DNA of 32,080 nt from Candidatus Omnitrophota bacterium (GTDB lineage: Bacteria; Omnitrophota; Gorgyraeia; Gorgyraeales; Gorgyraeaceae), in NCBI GenBank assembly GCA_030649895.1, contig JAUSEX010000010.1, positions 1 to 32,080 on the forward strand, read 5' to 3'. Position numbers and translations under genes: made by a program. Each line of letters starts with the position of its first letter. Position 1 is the stretch's first letter. The notes beneath the pieces are model-generated. The model had not been told where the DNA came from. It ran no database searches and saw only the letters and a list, made by a program, of their open reading frames with translations. Shown in pieces: positions 29,346-32,080 of the stretch.

Positions 29346-30602
29346 CTAGGCTTCATTCCCTTCTCTTCTTAATCTTACTAATTTTTCCAATCCTATAATA
29401 GAAAATAAAATTCCTATCCCCATAAGAACCCAATCTCTGCCTATTTCATCCGCTGCTACAGACGCCAGAAACATAAATAAAAGAAATCCTGCGTGCATTA
29501 TTATCTCCAGAGAACTGAAAATCCTGCCTCTCATATCATCATGCATTACTTCGTAAAGCAGGGTATTCGAAGAAACTATTATAGGCGCGCTAAAAATTCC
29601 AAGCACTGTTGATAACAATCCGGCCATAAAGAAAGAAGGCGCCAGTTTAAGGCAGATGGTAAACAGCACTATTGTTAACCCCGCGGTTAATAACCCGAAA
29701 TTAATAACTTTTTTCTTTGAAAACCTTGAGCCAAATTTTCCATATACAAGGGATCCCAAAAATAACCCTGCCCCCAAAAACATCACAAGCAGCCCGAGAT
29801 GCTTGGTAGACGAACGCAATGCCTCCTGCACAAACACTATAATTACAATATATATAGAGCCTACCCCCGCCATAAGAAGAAACATTGTATTCGCAACCAT
29901 TTTTATGTCTCCATGGCTCCTTAAATACGCCAGGCCCTCTTTTATATCGCCTATCACGGTCTTCCGGGCTATGCCCGCAAGTTTTAAGCCTTGGCCCGTT
30001 GCCGAGGTTATATTTTCTTTTAACTTAATAGCCACAAAAAATACCATGCCCGCTGATATAAAATAGCTCGCTGAGTCTATAAAAAATCCTGCCTGAGGAC
30101 CGAATGCCGCCACTATTACTCCGCTAAATCCGAAACTCACGATCGTGGCGATCATCATAGTCGTAGAAGAAAGAGAATTTGCCAGAAGCAGCTTGTCTTT
30201 ATGAACAATATCCGGGATTATGGACATCTTGGAAGGCACAAAGAATCTCGTAACAGAAAAAATTATGAACACAACGACATAGATAGGCACCATGCTGGTA
30301 GAATATTTTATAATAAGAGGTATCAAGAGCACTAATCCCCCTCTTATAAGGTCGCAGGTGATCATAGTAGCTTTTCTATTCCACCTATCCACATATATAC
30401 CTGCTATAGGACCTATAATAAATACCGGAAGTATTGTAAAAGAAAGCAGCTTTGCGAGCTCTAACGTAGAACCTGGAGTGCGGATATAGATAAGGCCTAT
30501 TAAGGCCATTTGATTAAGCCTGTCTCCAAAATTTGAGACAATCTGGGCAAACCATAGGAGAAAAAAATTTTTATCCTTTAAAAGTTCCCGGACATGAGCC
30601 AT
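29346..30602 (-). CDS. MFS transporter (EntS/MFS_3-like)
   Basis: NFGDRLNQMALIGLIYIRTPGSTLELAKLLSFTILPVFIIGPIAGIYVDRWNRKATMITCDLIRGGLVLL; 12-TM-like hydropathy. Confidence 0.92.
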   Translation of the reverse strand: MAHVRELLKDKNFFLLWFAQIVSNFGDRLNQMALIGLIYIRTPGSTLELAKLLSFTILPVFIIGPIAGIYVDRWNRKATMITCDLIRGGLVLLIPLIIKYSTSMVPIYVVVFIIFSVTRFFVPSKMSIIPDIVHKDKLLLANSLSSTTMMIATIVSFGFSGVIVAAFGPQAGFFIDSASYFISAGMVFFVAIKLKENITSATGQGLKLAGIARKTVIGDIKEGLAYLRSHGDIKMVANTMFLLMAGVGSIYIVIIVFVQEALRSSTKHLGLLVMFLGAGLFLGSLVYGKFGSRFSKKKVINFGLLTAGLTIVLFTICLKLAPSFFMAGLLSTVLGIFSAPIIVSSNTLLYEVMHDDMRGRIFSSLEIIMHAGFLLFMFLASVAADEIGRDWVLMGIGILFSIIGLEKLVRLRREGNEA

Positions 30603-30693
30603 ATATAAGAAGATCTTTTAGCGTCTACGATGCCCCTGTTTGTCGCATTGCTTAACTACGATTCAAGATCGAATCCGCCTTTGACGAATTCGG

Positions 30694-30766
30694 AGCCGAT
30701 GAGTGGATTTGAACCACCGACCTGAGCTTTACGAAAGCACTGCTCTACCAACTGAGCTACATCGGC
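30694..30766 (-). tRNA. tRNA-Thr(CGT), CCA not fully encoded
   Basis: Minus strand GCCGATGTAGCTCAGTTGGTAGAGCAGTGCTTTCGTAAAGCTCAGGTCGGTGGTTCAAATCCACTCATCGGCT. Confidence 0.93.
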
Positions 30767-30843
30767 ATTGCTCCGCCAATCACTAATAAATTATATCATT
30801 AAATATTTAATTGAAAAATCAAAGTTTTGGCATACACCTAGTT

Positions 30844-31212
30844 TTAAGATATATATTTTTTTACAGCTTCTATGAGCATTTCCGCGTTGAAAGGTTTCTC
30901 AATAAAATCAACTGCGCCTATAAGTTTTGCCTTGTTTACAACCGCATCTTCTACAAGCGCGGTTAACATGATAACAGGTATAGATAAGGTCTCTGGATTT
31001 TCCTTAAGGGCTGCCAATGCCTTAAGCCCATCCATGCATGGCATCATCACGTCTAGGAGGATCAGGTCGGGATGTTGACTTTCGGCTTTTTTAAGCGCGT
31101 CTTTTCCATCAGTCGCTAATATGACGTCATAATCTGAATCTATCAACCTCACCATGTTCATTTTTATTATATCTTCCTCGTCATCCACTAAAAGTATCTT
31201 CTTTTTCGCCAC
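30844..31212 (-). CDS. CheY-like single-domain response regulator
   Basis: ILLVDDEEDIIKMN, PDLILLDVMMPCMDGLKAL, PVIMLTALVEDA, VDFIEKPFNAEML; strong SD (AGGGAGGG). Confidence 0.95.
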   Translation of the reverse strand: MAKKKILLVDDEEDIIKMNMVRLIDSDYDVILATDGKDALKKAESQHPDLILLDVMMPCMDGLKALAALKENPETLSIPVIMLTALVEDAVVNKAKLIGAVDFIEKPFNAEMLIEAVKKYIS

Positions 31213-31274
31213 AGCAACCCTCCCTTTCAGCTAAACTATACCACATAAAAATACCACAAAAAGCGTCAGGTTTT

Positions 31275-31300
31275 CTTTACAAAAGCACTGCTCTATCAAC
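31275..31300. repeat. Partial copy of tRNA-Thr internal sequence
   Basis: CTTTACAAAAGCACTGCTCTATCAAC matches 24/26 nt of tRNA-Thr positions 30727-30752. Confidence 0.75.
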
Positions 31301-31411
31301 ATATTATTTTAACTGATTATACCACTAGTAGCTGAATTAGAGAATAGGAAAATTTTAAAAAGCGGCTTTTTTGGTTGGCGTCTATTTTTGCAAAACAGCT
31401 ATATATTAAAT

Positions 31412-31735
31412 CTATCGCAATATTTCAGAAAAACCATAAGCTGCGATCATAACTACCAGCATAAAAACAACTATGGCAATGCTGCCGAATATCGAAACCA
31501 AGCCAGCTGTTGTAACGCATTTCAAGTGTCGCGAATATTCTTTATTTTTGTTTTTGGCATACTCTATTGATTTCAGCTTATCGTATTCTGATGATGTGCG
31601 GTCATAGGCCTTCCAGTAACCACAGCTATAATTTTCTTTATACCAATTATCTGTATATAAGCATAGTACTTTTACGCTTCCTCTTATTTGCTTAAGCCCC
31701 CCTTTTAAATTACAGTTACTGCAACAGTCTTTCAT
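31412..31735 (-). CDS. Small Cys-containing membrane protein of unknown function
   Basis: 107 aa; N-terminal CCSNCNLKGG and CLYTDNWYKENYSCGYW, single C-terminal TM helix. Confidence 0.6.
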   Translation of the reverse strand: MKDCCSNCNLKGGLKQIRGSVKVLCLYTDNWYKENYSCGYWKAYDRTSSEYDKLKSIEYAKNKNKEYSRHLKCVTTAGLVSIFGSIAIVVFMLVVMIAAYGFSEILR

Positions 31736-31854
31736 ATCTTCACCCTGGAATTAAAAAAACAACCTTATTTTAGACTTTTTTAATCTGTATTATAACTGGT
31801 GTAAAAAAATAGCCTTTTTTAGGCCTGCGTTTGACTCCCTCTATCTCTATATTA

Positions 31855-31882
31855 AGTATACCATATAAATATTAATAGTCAA
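31855..31882 (-). promoter_or_regulatory. Sigma70-like promoter for ORF 31412-31735
   Basis: Minus strand TTGACT - 16 nt - TATACT. Confidence 0.6.
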
Positions 31883-32080
31883 TGCTGATGTTTTGGTTTA
31901 TCGGGAATGGGAAGAGACATCCTATACCCCTCTTTAAGAGTTTAGAGTTAAAGAGATTATTAATTATAGGTGAAGTTAGGTTTAAAGTATTAAGAGATTA
32001 TGTAAGGCAAAGCCTGTTTTTTTATAAGGGGCGAAAGAATAGAAAAAATCCAAAGTTAAAGGCAGCGCCTATCCGGAATA

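Noticed and set aside
29656-30066. Plus-strand 136-aa ORF
   Set aside because: Antisense to the MFS transporter; no independent support.
30694-30766. tRNA-Thr(CGT) as a pseudogene because of a T/T mismatch in the anticodon stem and no complete CCA
   Set aside because: All other arms pair well, and CCA can be added post-transcriptionally; one mismatch is insufficient to call it nonfunctional.
31355-31376. AAAAAGCGGCTTTTTT as an intrinsic terminator for the 31412-31735 gene
   Set aside because: Nearly self-complementary but leaves no adequate loop; too weak to support as a terminator.

Overview
Mostly minus-strand bacterial chromosome segment, AT-rich; gene content recalls uncultured anaerobic lineages such as Omnitrophota (lineage is inference only). 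Four parts stand out. (1) About 0.7-18.1 kb: a tightly packed, co-directional run with seven radical SAM enzymes (three B12-binding-domain type, four SPASM/MoaA-like), a divergent PurH-like protein, two adjacent Cys-containing proteins resembling TIGR04076, a membrane phosphodiesterase-methyltransferase fusion, a GT9 glycosyltransferase and a multi-pass membrane protein. It lies between two tRNA-Ser genes and is the best candidate for an undescribed biosynthetic system. (2) 18.4-18.7 kb: an initiator tRNA-fMet interrupted in the anticodon loop by a compact 219-nt group I intron with no ORF. (3) Housekeeping genes: eno, a DivIC/FtsB-like protein, purN, trxA, a complete Rnf complex in the order C-G-D-E-A-B, an MFS transporter and a CheY-like regulator. 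(4) A plus-strand FtsH-like protease translationally coupled to a putative lipoprotein, plus an unlisted 55-aa Cys-rich microprotein with a near-consensus sigma70 promoter. No CRISPR array, rRNA, transposase or integrase was recognised.
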